From Oegoconia quadripuncta (Eukaryota > Arthropoda > Insecta > Lepidoptera > Autostichidae), in NCBI GenBank assembly GCA_949316235.1, contig OX438741.1:39284962-39348961 (forward strand): DNA of 64,000 nucleotides, written 5' to 3'. This document shows, one piece after another, positions 44,568 through 59,500 of this stretch; position 1 is the stretch's first letter; each line of letters opens with the position of its first letter. The notes below the pieces were generated by a model that ran no database searches, was not told the DNA's origin, and saw nothing but the letters and a program-made list of their open reading frames with translations. Made by a program: the position numbers and the translations under genes.

Positions 44568-47500
44568 CTGAGGACAAAGAGCATTGTTACAGTTACTGCT
44601 GACGTCACACCACCACAACTGTTTTGGACGTGCTCTCCTCATATAAAAAAATCAATCGAACGCGCCGACTTACGCTCAAATACTACTGTCGAGCGTCGGT
44701 GGCTCAGCGGTTAAGACGCGGTCTCCCAATTTGGGAGGTCCGGGCTCGATTCATTACTCGTATGGAATTTCGAGATGATAGGTTTGCATGGAAGAGATCG
44801 CTGTTAGCGATAAGGTCGCATAATTTGTAGTTTCTATAAGATATTTAAGTGTACATTCCTAATTTAAACAATAAAGCGTATTTGATTGATTCCCAGGCAG
44901 GCCATGTACAGTTGCAATGTGGGGACCAGGTGGAGCAGGGAACGTCGCCTGCACGTCGTCCGAGCGTCGCGAGCCGCTACACCTCGGGGCGGTGGGGACG
45001 TCGCCCGGGCCCGGGCCGAGGAAGGTCGCCGCGGGGTGTTAGTGGGTATCCCTCCCGATAGGCATACCGCTCGCCGTCCCCCAGGCGAGGGTTATGCATA
45101 ATGGGTTTCCCCGTGTCAAAAAAAAAAGGAGCAGTAAATGAAATGCCCAACTTGGTGATACGCGTATGATCACATCAAAATGAGTTGTGCAATTACTTAC
45201 ATATTAGTTACACAATGTAGGGAGGAGGTGCGTCATACATGACGTACCACAGAGTATTTAAATGTAATTACTAATGTGCATTTATCCAACTCTCTTAAAC
45301 GGTGATGGAAAACATCATGAGGAGACCTGCATGCCTGAGAAATGATTCAAAAACTCATATACGAGGGAAGACCTATATCCCTGCGGTGGGATGTTCACGG
45401 GCTGATGATGCTGATGATGATGACTATTCCACCAAACAACTGTTAAAAGTCAATATTTTCTCAACAATTTCATCAAGCACAGTTCATACTCTGTCCCCTA
45501 GTTTTGTCTTTAATATAAAAACTGAAATCTGACCACGCATCACTGACATACACACATAATCACAACATTGAGTTTACATGTTTTGTACTCGGTTTGGTTG
45601 GTGGTAGGGCACTTTAAATGTCCGCCTGACTGTTGACTGACAAACGGCAATGTTAATACATTGTTGTGCTCCGGTCGTAAGAAATAAGATAGCCAGTCCG
45701 CCAAGTAAGATGGGGTTTTCGGTCAGTACGCTTCACCTTCGACCTCATATTTCTTCACTTAATCCGTTATAAATTAATCCGTTGTGCATAAAAACATCCG
45801 TAGTTACAAAGAGCGGTTGATCACTACATAGTGGAGGAAGGCGTGTATCACCTGACAGCCATCTCGGCGACCTCCAGGCTCGGGTAGTCCAGCTCCTTCA
45901 CCAGACACAGCACAGCCGACAGCAGGTTCGAGTTCTACAATCAGGAAAAACCAACACATTAATTGGGAGATAGAAGGTCCTGGTGAAGGTCGAGGAGTAT
46001 AGGCGAGGAAGGATGGATAAAGGTACTCTCCATCCATACAACCTGTTTAGTGTAGTAGGTAGAAACTCTGACTATACCAAAATGTTGGGGGTTCGAATCC
46101 CGCTAGAGGCATATGTGTACCCGGGTTAAAGATGTTTTCATTTACAACTAGCTGTTGCCCGCGACTTGGTTCGAGTGGACTATTTCATCAAAATCGGTCC
46201 AGCAAAAAAGTTAGCCTATATGTTAATCCAGGTCCTAATCTGTCTACCCACCAAATTTCATCCAAATCCGTCCAGCCGTATAGACGTAAAGAGGTAACAA
46301 ACATACAGACATACACACAAACTTTTGCATTTATAATATTAATTGGGATAGTTGGGATATCTAAATATATATAACTCAAAGGTGACTGACATAGTGATCT
46401 ATCAACGCCCAGCCCAAACCACTGGACGGATCGGGCTGAAATTAGGCATGCAGGTAGATGTTATGACGTAGGCATCCGCTAAGAAAGGATTTTGATAAAT
46501 TCTACCCCCAAGGGGATAAAATAGGGGATGAAAGTTTGTTGTTTGTATTTTGATAAAATCTTCCACGCGGACGATGTCGCGGGAGGAAAGCTAGTGTATA
46601 CATATAGTTTTTAAGAAAAATTGTGTTTGTACAGTACATCAAGCATCTGGTATCCATAAAACAATTCTAGTTGCTTAGCGCGGAACTAGATGGCGCTGTG
46701 GTGGGCTAATACTGTCTCCCCCCCGCCTATCTCCCCCCCCCCCCCCCATCTCCCCCCCACTCACCCTGGCGACGGGTCGCCGCGTGAACCCTCTCCGCTC
46801 GGCCATCACGGCGGACGGGTACTGCCTCTCCCGCTCGCTCGCACTCTCCCTGTCCCGCTCCCACTCGGCGGGACAGCGCGGCACCTGCTGGTAGGACTCA
46901 CATCTGAAACAGAAACTGCAGATTGACAACTAGCCTTGTTTGTTATATAAATTCTAATGATACTACAATTATTTTTTTAATGCACAACGGGTTAGCACTT
47001 GACTCCAATCACACCTGATGTTAACGTTCACGTTATAATAATGATCCGTCCCGCCAGCGTATTGATGATGATGACGGTATTAACCCAATCGACAAGGCTC
47101 TCAATCCAGATGCACACCACTTGAAGATCCCAAGGTTGTAGGATTCAGGAAAGACTGACGCCGGAAGGTAGTTACATGCCTTGGCTGTTCGGATGACGAA
47201 TGAAGAGTGTGCCGCTTAGTGTGAATGTTCGGTGTGTTAACTGCATACGGGTGGAATCCCTCCCTACGTCTAGTAGTCCCAAGATGAAATGGTTTAGTGG
47301 AATAAGATTGTGTAATTCCAACGCACACTCACCGAAGTGCATCCTGTAACAGACTGAGAGACGGGCGACCTTGCGAAGGTCGTTCGAGGCTCTACAATTT
47401 AGCAGTGATCGAATGGTCAACAAGGAGTCTTTTGGAACGTCGTTCCACAGAATCGAGTGCAGCCAGCTGGTATACATATGCCCCTAGAGAGGGATTCGAA

Positions 47501-50500
47501 CCCGCAATATTTTGGTATAGCAGTCAGAGTTTCTATCCACTACACTGAACAGGTCATATGGATGGAACGTACCAAGTTTGGTCCATCCTTTTACCTCTCC
47601 TGTACTCCTCGACCTTCTATCTCAGCTTCTTTTTCAGCTGTCTAGTGTTTCTAACCACTACACCAAATAGGTCGCCATATATGTGTTACTAGGGGTGTAT
47701 GGGGTGTGTGGAGTGTGTGGAGTGTGTGGAGTGTAGGAGGTGTAGTGGGGTGGGGTACGGTACCTGTCGGCGCGGGAGAGGTGCGGCTCGTGGTAGTGGT
47801 GGGGCGGCGAGCCGGCGTGCGCCGCGCGGCACTCGCCGTTACTGGCGTACGTGTACTCCTGCGACAACACTAGCGTCAGCTCATGCGCTCGTGGTACCGC
47901 GCAATGGCGAAACAACACGTTTCCGTTCAATATCTCCGGAGCGCATCAACAGATCTTCACCAAATTTTTATGGAATTAATCCGGCGGTTATAGTCTTACA
48001 CACGAAGAATTATTGAAATCGAGTCGCAAGTGGCGGGAAAATCGATCTTGGAACATAACCAAAAATTACCGGCGTACGCCACATGCCGCAACACTAGCGT
48101 TAACTCATGTTATCCTGGTACCGCGCAATGGCATAACAAGCAACTTCAATAGGTTGCCGGCTCTATCTCCGGAGCGCATCAACAGATCTTCACCAAATTT
48201 TTATGGGATTCACCTGATGGTATACACTTTCAAATAAAAGGAGAATTATTGAAACCGGGTTGCAAGTGACACAGATATCGGTCTTGGAACATAACTAAAA
48301 AATTACGGGCGTACGCAGCATGACGCTCGCCGTTGTATGCGTACGTGTACTCCTGCGACCAACACTAGCGTCAATTCATGCGCTCCTGGTACCACGCATT
48401 GGTAAATCACCGGATCGCGTCATCAGATCTTCACCAAATATGGAACCACCTACACTTTCAAGCATAATAGTATATTATGCAACTAGTGAATAAAGGACGG
48501 ATTTAAAGCGAGGGCCGTAGATGAGTCACGAGCAAGTGAAGGATTCTAACGATTGAATCACGAGCGCAGCGAGTGATTTAAGATGATTGAATCACGAGCG
48601 CAGCGAGTGATTCAACTGTTAGAATCCTGAGCGAAGCGAGTGATTCATGGCCCTCGATATAAATTCGTACTTTATTCAGGAGTTGCATACTATACTTTAT
48701 ACCATGACTACGAGAAAAAGACATAATTTAAGCGAAAATAGAAATTTAATCAAGAAATAATAAATGTTACATTAATTGAAATGGACATTAAAATTAGAGC
48801 AATGACTGAAATTAAGCGTAATTTTCTTATTATTATCATTAGGGTGGTCAACTTGTGAAACAATATTTTTTTTTTCTATAATGGCAGCAAAGAACACAAA
48901 ACAGTTTTTAATCTAATGCCAAACTCCTTGTCGCAAATATCGACCAATCAAATCTCGAGAATTTATTTGCACCAAAGAGTTTGAATTTCGAATCTTAGCG
49001 CAAGGAGTTTGTGTAAGCATTGAAAGGGAGATCGGATATATTATTTTGTGTTCCAAATTCAAACACCAAAACAGTGAATAAAAACAAAACAGTGAATAAA
49101 AGGCCTTTTTATTCACTGTTTTGCGTGAATAAAATAAGCTTTTTAGACTAGGTATGGTATAAAAAATATTACTGAAATCGATTCATAAATAACGGGTATA
49201 ATTATAGCTTTCTACTTTTTGCAAGTCGATAAAGAAAGCAATCACAAGTTTCGATGCTTGCCGCAAAATTACCCATGAAAAATTTAATCTCCATCGATAG
49301 TACGTGTACTACATGTACACTGAAGTTTACGCCGGATTCATAAAGTATATTTTCTAAGAGTTCATAATTTACTAAAATATTTTTTGTGTAGTATTAATGT
49401 TCCATTTTATTGTATTTATTTAATTGGGTATAAATATCATAATTAAAAATTCAATCATAAAAGCTGATTTGTATAAAAGTTAAAATAAGAAAAACATGTT
49501 TTATTTAAACTGCCCATTCATTCATTAAACCGCTCAAACACTCAAACAATATTACACTAAACTTTATTTTGTTTGTAAACGTTTATACAAAAGGAAATAT
49601 AAATAGGAACATTTATTAAAATTTATGGACCAAGGCGGATTTATCCCATATAGGGATTTCTTCCACTCAACCATAGAGTTAAGGAACAGTAGACTGGGCA
49701 TATATACTAATAAATATCAAATCAAATTCCGATACCTATTACAATAATAATAATTTAGTAATGATAAATAAAAATAAATATACGTGCATGAGTGTCAGTG
49801 CTAACTACTCGTCTAACAAAAATATTGAAAGAAAATTGATGACCATTTTATTTAAATCTTATATGTATAACAATGTCTCAAAATGGACGAAATCATTATA
49901 AATAAAGATTTTACAGAACGTATGTAGCGTATAATACGGTGTAGGGCATCGTTCATAGTATACAACGTTAGTCGGAAATGGGACGCTAAGCCAAAAGAAG
50001 GTTAATAGGTATCGCGAAGAGAAGACCTTTCCAAGGGTAAAATTAAAAAAAAAATATCTATTTATCCATACAGTCAGTATAACTAACCGGTCACTTTTGT
50101 ATGGAAAGACGAATTTTATTTAACTAAATATTACATATTTTGAACCACGCTAATGTATCTACTCACAGTACCTAATAAGCCCCGTTCGGTTTAGTGCCCC
50201 CTTTCCGACTAACGTTGTAGTGTAGTGGTGCATGATGTGGGGTACTCGTAGATAGTGTACCTTGACGCTGTGCGCTGAGAGCGAGTGTCGCAGCGCGGGC
50301 TGGTCCGGCGAGCGAGCCTGCAACCAAGCGGCACCCGTCATCCCGGGGACACCAGCACCGCGTGGGGATCTCCCCATCGCGTATATATACCGGATGAGTT
50401 TTTTTACCGTAAGGGAAAAAATAAGGCATAATAAGTAAGTAAAATAGAAGTTATTGGCATGGGCAGTTTAATTTGTTTTTTCAAAGACGCATGCGACTTT

Positions 50501-53500
50501 CTGGTTTTGATATGCGACTGGCGGGATTAGTAGGGTTCCTATCATGCGAAATTTATTTGGTGTAATTCAAACAATCAATCAAATTCTCATTATTGTACAA
50601 TTAACAAAACTACACAAAGATTGCAGCGTGTATCATTAATCGCACAAAAAGGTGGTCTTATCGCTAACTATCTCTTCCAGGCACCCCTTATGATAAAGAT
50701 ACAAGCTACCAGTAGAGGTCTGCACTAATAGCAGCAAGACGGTGTATTTATGTAATTTAGTGTAATTATGTGGAATAGGCTACACACGTGACCATCAGAT
50801 GACACAACGCTTTATTCGATTATGGTTTTAAAAAATATATTAATCTACCTATGCCAATAACTTCTATTTCACTTACCTAATATGCCCTATTTTTTTCCTT
50901 ACGGTAAAAAAACACATCCAGTACATGTATATGTCGCAGGCAGATCGTTGAATTAGTCATCTTATGAAAGGCGGATCATTATGTATGGCGGGTAATTTCT
51001 ACATTATTGGACAATGTGCTGCTCAGGGCTGGTGTGTTAGGTTTCTTTGAATATTACCGAGGAGACCAACGCAGTGGAGCATCCATCTAGTTAGCGCAGT
51101 TTCCAATAATGTAGGAAATATCCGCTATGCATAACGATCAGCTAAGGCATTTCATTAAAAGGCTAATTTAACAGTCTGCCTGCGACATAGATATCACAAT
51201 ATGGATCTTTTTAGTATTTAAATAGTCAAAAAAAAAAATTGTAGATACAGTTAAAATAGTCAGTCTTAACATTTTTTTCAGCTACTGCTTTTTCAAAATG
51301 CTACTTTCCCCTGGCAAGAACCTGCAAGAAACTCGAAGGGTTGCTCTTTAAAACCGGTCTTTATATTAAACCAAACCAATCATGTATTTCTATGTAACCA
51401 TTTATTTGTATGATACCACTACTCCTTCGGAAAGGAAAAACATCTGCGAAAAATTTTCAAAATCAGTATTACTGTGTTTAGTAACCTTGTTTGTCGTACA
51501 ATAAATATTAATATTATTATTATTTATGTAAATTTGTGTTTATTATTTACTATAAACATACATAAATAAAACATTTAAGCATCCAATATTTATTTACTTT
51601 CTTATTTCCTCATTATCAGTACATTATAAATTACTGGTCAACAGTTTATTTTTACTCTTTTCTCCTTACTCAAAGGTTGAGTAGTAGAAATCGCTGAATA
51701 CGAGCATCTGATTGTACAGTTGTCTCCGTATTTCTCAATTGCAATCTTTAGAGGTTGTGCAATATAGTATACATGAATGATTGATGAATTCTACGGTATC
51801 GTTTAACCATGGACAGTTCAACAATTGTGTACAATACCATTCTTCTATTAAAAAGTTAATGAATACTACTTTCTGATAATGTCCTGACAAGTTTTTTATT
51901 TGACTATTCTTATCATTAACTAGTTATTCGACAAAGACGTAACAATTTTGTTGCATTTATTATATTGTAAATTAATTAAATATTGTGATATGCATTTTTT
52001 GGAGATGTACTTTGTTATTAACAATTATTTTAGACTTCACAAGCTTTACTGTAATTACGTTAATTTGCTTTGATGTATATTACTAGGAGATAATACTTAC
52101 TACAAGATTATAAGATATATCTAAATAAATCTAATCAAATTGAGATCTGGAATGACTGACCTCGTAGTGGGAGCGAGTCATGGCGGGATGGTCGTAGCGC
52201 TCGTCGTCGGGCGAGGGCGCGGCCCGACGCGTCGGCGACGTCGGACACTGCGGGGAAACCGGTCAAAGTCAAAAATGCTTTATTTTGTAGGTATACTTTA
52301 AACAGTTAATTTTACATTTTTACATCTTTCATTGATATTATGAAGTAGTGCTCTATCTAGATATTTAGATCTATTCCTTAAAAAATTATTAAACTGTGCA
52401 ATTCTAGATACGCTAAAACATTGAAATAGATGAAAAATAAATGTTCAAATGAGAGTCCCACTAACCCAAAAGAAATGGTTATTATTTTGGAATGAATTCG
52501 TGCAGACCTTACTAATATGCACTCAGTCGTGCGCGCCTTCGGACAACTGAGTCAGAAATTGTAACCAGTGTATTTAAACATTATAAACAGTGTGCCTCAC
52601 TGAAAATTAGATTTAGGCCCGTATTAATAAACCGTTCTCAAGATTGAGATAATCTTAAGTTGACGCTTGAGTATCTGTTGCATATTAAAACAGTATCAAA
52701 AAATAGTATTGAGACTGAGACGCAATCTCAATCTCAAAATCGATTTATTGATACGGCCCTTACTCTGTGCATTATCTATAAATACTATTACCTTTTGATA
52801 TATGTTATAGTTTAAAAATATTTGGATTTTAAACGATTAATATTTGTGTTATATTCAAATCCCGATCCGTGTCCCATACATTCCCATTTTTCCGACACAT
52901 ATTTCACGTCAAAAGAGACACGAATTACAGTCGATCTCGTCATTCCTCTTCCTTGCCTCTCGCATCACCATCGGCGGATCTCTCTAAAGTCGTTGGTAAA
53001 ATAATGAAATCTTCCGTAATTTATTCAAGATGGCGGCGATATAAGATTATGACATGAAACATCAAACACAAAAACAAGCATACACACAAACAGCGATAAG
53101 CATTAAGGAGGTAGAGGCAGTCGTCACGGACGTGTAAGAAATGAACCACAATGGAACTTTCATAATAATTAGCACTGTTTTAACGGGTTATTTACTCTAT
53201 AATGTTGTATCAAAGTAGGTCACATTAATTTTATCCAGTAAATTTAATCAATCTCTGTGTTTTTGTAATATCACTACTCCGGTAGTTTCTGTATGTGAAA
53301 TTTTAATTTAAAAAAATCCCCTGTTTACATTTAATTTGTTCCTCTGCCGCCTAACATTACCAAGGTCACATGTCATATAACAAAGTACACACAAGCTTTT
53401 ACTTGCATGTAACATCGAAAAATATGATATGGTATCTCTAAACGAATACAGAAGAAATAAGTGTAATAAAGTGTATGTAATTAATTAAATAAAATGTCAT

Positions 53501-56500
53501 GCCGATATGGAAGGGGTGGACTAAACCATCAAACTTGTTCAGTTTGATAACTTATACTAGGGAACCAACACTGAAATCTCAAATGGACTACTCCATAGAA
53601 AAGTTAGTAACTACTTGATAGTAATGTATCATTTTAGTTCAATTTCTCTTGATCGTAAACTATCCGCGACTACTCCTCCCAGCATGTACAAACCTGATGA
53701 ATGTCTCTCTCAGCGACACAGGGCGCGGCCGCGGGCGGGAGGGCGGGGGCCGGGCCCGAGGGGGCGGCGGGGGCCGGGCCCGGGGGGAGGGGGGGCTCCG
53801 CCGGACCCTCCGAGCTGTCGCTGCCCTGAGACCGCGACCGGTTAGTGGTTAGCGCACACGGCAGAATGAGATGACGTTAAATACCCATGTGAGATATATA
53901 CGACATGAATGCTTAGAGAAACGAACACAACGGCGTATCCAGTGGGGTCATGATACTCTCAATACGTATTAAAAACTTTTGTGGTGAACTTCAGCCTCAT
54001 TGTTAATAAAATATGTTTCTTTAATTAGATTTATTATTGTTATTCTGGAGCCTGACCAGGCTGGACATTGAGTATGTGACCCATCTGACTCGAAGGCTGG
54101 ATTCGCCCTTGAGCGAACATCATCGAAGAAAGTTAATCAAACTAGAAGCGTTCGTTAAACAGAATAGGAGCGTTTTTATAGTCATGCTTTTGTTGTAATC
54201 GTTATATGACAGGCAGGCGGTACAGGGTACAGTATATAAATGACATCATAAAGGCGAAGACTAAAGTGTTTGGATTGCCATATACTAACAAAACATTTTT
54301 AACGGGGTTTAGTAACGAATGAACGACTCACTTCACACATGCTTCCGTGCGCAGTGGAAAGCCGCCGCAAGTATTATATTTTTAAATAAGACTTTAATTC
54401 CACCCAGCTAAAGCAAAAAGGCCGCGTGATCCGCTATGGACGAGGTGGCGGCATGAGTGGGACGTTCCTAAAAGACTGGCTCAAGAAGAGTGAAACGAAT
54501 GTATGGAGGGCTTTGCCCTGCAGTGGAACACAACGGCTAATATAAATAAATATTGTTCATACTAAACACATCGTGAGATCTTTAAAATACTCTAAGAAAC
54601 AAAACAGGAAGCAACCGATGTAAAGTTTCATTTTTAATAATAATTTGTTTCTTTTGTCTAGAAGTTTGTTACAATTTGTCAAACCCTACGATTGTTTACA
54701 TTTAGCCACGGAGGCGGTTGAAATTGTTAGGTAAGATGTACCTCGCCAACCAGTCTTAACGGTCTTCATGTTATAACGGCCATTCAATTGAACTGGTGTA
54801 TTACACAAAATGCTGTGACCTGTTTGGTGTAGTAGTGAAATTCCCTGACTGCTATACCAAAAGATCGCGGGTTCGAATACCTATCGGGTATATATTTGTA
54901 TGATGAATACGGACATGTGTACCGGAGTTATGGATGTTTTTATTTAGTATCTTTAATACAAGCCTAGTTGATTAGATGGCGCTGTGTTTGTGTTATTTAT
55001 TAATGTTATAAGAAGATTTATGGCTGTCACTAAATATTATAAAGCAAATACGCTGTCTGCCTCTGTTTTTCCGCTTACTTCTTCGAAACCACGCAACGGA
55101 TTTAGATATTTTCGCTATAGAATGTAATCGTATGTGTATGTAAGTACATGCAATCTATTCACGTAGTTTGTATATGCATCCATATTTAATACCGCACAAC
55201 CTGCCTCTTTCAAATATATTGTCCCTATAAGTTGCATGGAAGATATCGCTTTTAGTGATAAGGTCGCCAAATTTAACGTCCTCCTCTCGACACTTTCTGT
55301 AACTGTATTTTCTTATCTGTTGTGCCATAAAGTGTATTTGTATTGTAATGTAATTGTACCCGTGAGAAGCCGGGGCGGATCGCTAGTTTGTTTATAAACC
55401 GATGTCGCATTATGTGCTATATAGTGTGTGACAAGTAAATGGTGAGCCAGTACCTGGTCGTGCCTGCGATAGGGCTCCGCGTCCCGCTCGGGGCTCGAGT
55501 CGCTCGACCGCGGCCGCCGGTACTGGCCGTACGCCTCTTGCTGCGAATATACAAGTACCGCCACTGTTTACTATATTGATACTGACACCGCACCCCCAAG
55601 AACGATTAAAATACGTATTTACTAAAAATAATTAAAAAAATAAAATAATGTTTATTTCAAAAACCAGCTTATTCATATTCATAATATGTATGTAGTATTT
55701 GGGTACTGCCCATTCATGCATTAAGCTAAATTGTAGATTTATATTATTTATATGCTGTTCCTGGTTATTTTTAAATTTTAAAATGTCTTATCATGCTCTT
55801 TTCTGCCAGAAACCCAGCAATACCTAGTTCAGGCACCAGTGTTTACAGGCTTATGTAAATTTTTCTTTGTGATTTATATTTCGTTACAGTATTTCAATAA
55901 AAGATTATGATTATTTTCCGTGTTTCTCGTTCTCAGCATGAGCTGGTAGTATTGTACCATTTCCGGGAATTAACCAAGTAAATGGTACGTCATTTATTTT
56001 AAAGTCCTACTTCAGTTTGTCCGTTTTCGTCAATTTGGAAGAATTTTCTTACAATACGACTAGTTGTTAAAATGGTGACTTTTTGCATAGGTATGTACGT
56101 AGATGGTTTCAGGACAAGAAGTTTAAGGTTGTGGTGAAAATGTGTGGGGACGATTCCGGTTGTAATAACTATTATTATTATATTATGTACATGGAGAGTT
56201 TGATTACCAATATTTAGGAAAAATAAATGCCAACTGAAGGTTACCTGTTGCGGGTATCCCTCGTCGTCTGAGTCGGGTATGTGGGAGCCGCGCCGCATCG
56301 CCTCCTGCACCTGAAGCGAGATTCAATAACACGTTAAAGAACCAATGTATTCAAACATTTCTAAACTATGTCCACAAATTGTACAATAGGAGAACTAATG
56401 GACCTAAAACAGAACCCTGGGGAACACCTATCGTTTATCTCGGGTAAACCAAGAGCTGAAAGGTTTCGTTTCATTCTATAAGAAGTTTATTGTCTCTATT

Positions 56501-59500
56501 TCATAAAGACATTATATCAAGTCTTTACTGCAATGAAAATGAGTTAGTATTGTGAACAGTTACCTGTGTATGTGTAATATATAATAGTTGTATGCTTTGC
56601 CGAAATCGACTTTAGTTATTGCAGTATGTTTAAAAAAAAACCAAACATTTGTTGTGATTTACATGTAATTTGACTTTCCAAAGGATTGAAGTGATATTAC
56701 CTCTTCTGGCTGGACGGGCACATTGTCTAGTTTCTCGAGGTTGGGCAGGTTCCTCAGCACCGTCATTCTGTACCTGGAACGTGAGTTACTATCGTAAGAT
56801 ATCACTAGTATTGTAAATAGTGGGTGCTTTAATCCGTTGCAGTGCAGGACTCACACACGCACACAGACCGTCTCGCGACGTTGTTATATAAAGATATAAG
56901 TGCACACACTGGTCAGTGGAACACCAGCTACATACAGCTTTCACTAATCATTTGATGATTTATATTTTTGCAATAATGAATTAAATTTCCACTACGACCC
57001 ATAGCTGAAATCAGCTGAAAATTATTGGACTTCCATACTAAAAGTGGTTTCAGAATAGTTTGTATGGGTAATCAAAAAATTTTTGATCGATTTCGACTAC
57101 AGTTCCTTGGGGAAAGTTGTTCGTAATCAAGAGTGGCGTCACCAGTTAAAGGGAATTACACGAATTCAAATTCACCCTGTATATTATTTAAAATATTCCT
57201 TTTATATATATCTTTATGACTTGGAGGCTGATATAATTAGTTCACATATTGAGCTCTGGTAGGAGAACATTCCTTGTGGTTTTCTAAGTTTAAGATTTAG
57301 TTTATCACACGTTATATCGCGCGCATCTTTCAAATGCTGCTGTACGACTGTTATGTCGCACTGTGGATAAACTATATCGCAAGTTGTCATGCTACCACTG
57401 CTGGTAACTCGATAAGTTTATCCCCTTATACTTACTTCTAGGGAGTTTACGTGATACATTTAGCGAAGGAAAGCAAGAGGAGCACTCACTCTGGATGCTG
57501 CGTGCAGGGGTTCTCGTCGAGCCAGAGGCTGGTGAGGTCGGGCAGGCGGCGCAGGTAGCGGATCTCGCGGAGGTCGCGGATCTCGTTCTTGCGGACGTAC
57601 AGCTCGCGGAGGCGCCGGCACAGCGCGAAGTCGCCGAGGGTGCGGATCTTGTTTATACTGAAACGATAGAAAATTTGTATCGTTTGTGTTTGTGTATTTA
57701 AGACACATTGAAAAAAATAAATATTTCGCACACTTAACCCAATCGGTCGCGGGTTCGATCCCCAGCGGGGTACATATTTAGTAGTCGGTTAGCTATCACC
57801 ACTATATCTAAGACTGCCGCCAAACGGCAATGTTAATAGTATTGTTGTGTTGCGGTTGTCAGAGATATATAAGATAGCCAGTCCCCCATATAGGATGGGG
57901 TTTCATACGCTTCCACCGTCGGCGTTATCTTCACTTAACATATGGTGTGATTGAGGTCAAGTGCTAACCCGTCGTGCATAAAAAGAAATCACCTAGTCCC
58001 AAACTAAGCAAAGCTTGTACTATGGATACTAGATAACGGATAAAATATACATAAATATTTATATAAACATCCATAATAACTGTTCGTATTGATCACACAA
58101 ACATTTACCTTTCGCGGGATTCGAACCCGCAACCGTAGGTTTCACAGACAGGATCACTATCCACTACACTAATCGGTCGTCAAAAGCTTAAATTATAATC
58201 TAAGAGGTAAATGTGTACCCAGTGATATTATTCACAGATTGAACAGATTTTTTTTTATGATTAACTGGATACGCGTTTGACCACAATCTCACCTGATGGA
58301 AAGTGACGATGTGGTCCAAGATGAAGTACGCGATTCCAATTATTTGTAAGATTACAGTTATTTTGCAGGATATAATGAAAAACTACACATAACTGATTTG
58401 GATGAAATTTGGTTGGATCAAGATTAACATTAGGCAAAATTTTTTGCTGCACCGGTTCTGATGAAATGGTCCACGCGAACGAAGTAGCGGGTAACAGCTA
58501 CTGTTATGTAAATATGGTCAAGCAATATTTCATTAATCAATTAACAATAACTAAACCTAACTCCAACTCCATTAACAAAAGTTGTAAATCGTAGCGGTCA
58601 ATCGTCAATTGGTCAACGCGCTCGTCGCCCGCGCGTGATTGGGCAAGTTCAGAGGCGCCACGCTCTGATTGGCGGCGGCCTTGCCACCGGCGCAAGCGCT
58701 GCAATGCCGGAAGCTGCACCGACACCTCCGAACGCTATTGTGTCCAAACAATGCTCACTGACACTCAATCAACTCGACGACTCTATTCGATTTCTCCGAA
58801 GTCGTTAGAGAATGAAGACCATTCATTGGTCAGCTCATTAGTCTTGGGTGACCCGGTAACACCGATTGCAGTGTTACCACAGTTAATAAGGTGGAAATAC
58901 AGCGAAAGCTCATAGACATTTCGTCCAGCAAAACTGCCGTCCAAGCCTGTCGCCGAGTGTTACCAAGCAATACATATTAACAGCATTTTATGTTTCGGCT
59001 GTTTATGATAAGATAGTCAGTCTTTCAGATAAGTTAGGGATGGTTCATCCTCATTAAAGCCAGCACAAACTTGTCGTGTGTATTTGTTATGGAATCTTTG
59101 CGATCCAAAATGGCCGCTGACGCGCAAAATAAACGTATGTTCAAACTGAATCGTCGTGGTAAGAAATTAGTGAAGCAAGTCAATTTAGAACAACTTAGAA
59201 TGAAAATGATTAGATTAGATGGTAAGCCTCCTTCTCTTTTACGTCCTCCAGTTCTCTTCACCAGGCCGGTTAGTCGCCTGTTAGTTAATATCCAGAGGTA
59301 GCCTACTTGTGGTAAATAATTTTTTTTTCTTTCGGACGAATTAAGGAATAAAAACAGCCGTGTGACTCCCTGTAGGTCAGGATCAATCCGTCTCTTTTCG
59401 TGGGTGTTATAAAGGGCGACTAAGGGACCGGAAAGATAACCGCATAGACCAGCGTGGCGGCTAGGGCAAATTCTCCGTGGCTCAATGGTTTACAAACAAA

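Noticed and set aside
46040..46110. tRNA-like sequence with B box GGGTTCGAATCCC
   Set aside because: No pairing acceptor stem and it continues into a repeated SINE body; the same holds at 7790, 37940, 38360, 47490, 54840 and 58115.
53615..53852. Gly/Arg-rich plus-strand frames
   Set aside because: Antisense of the Pro/Ala linker exon of CFAP410.
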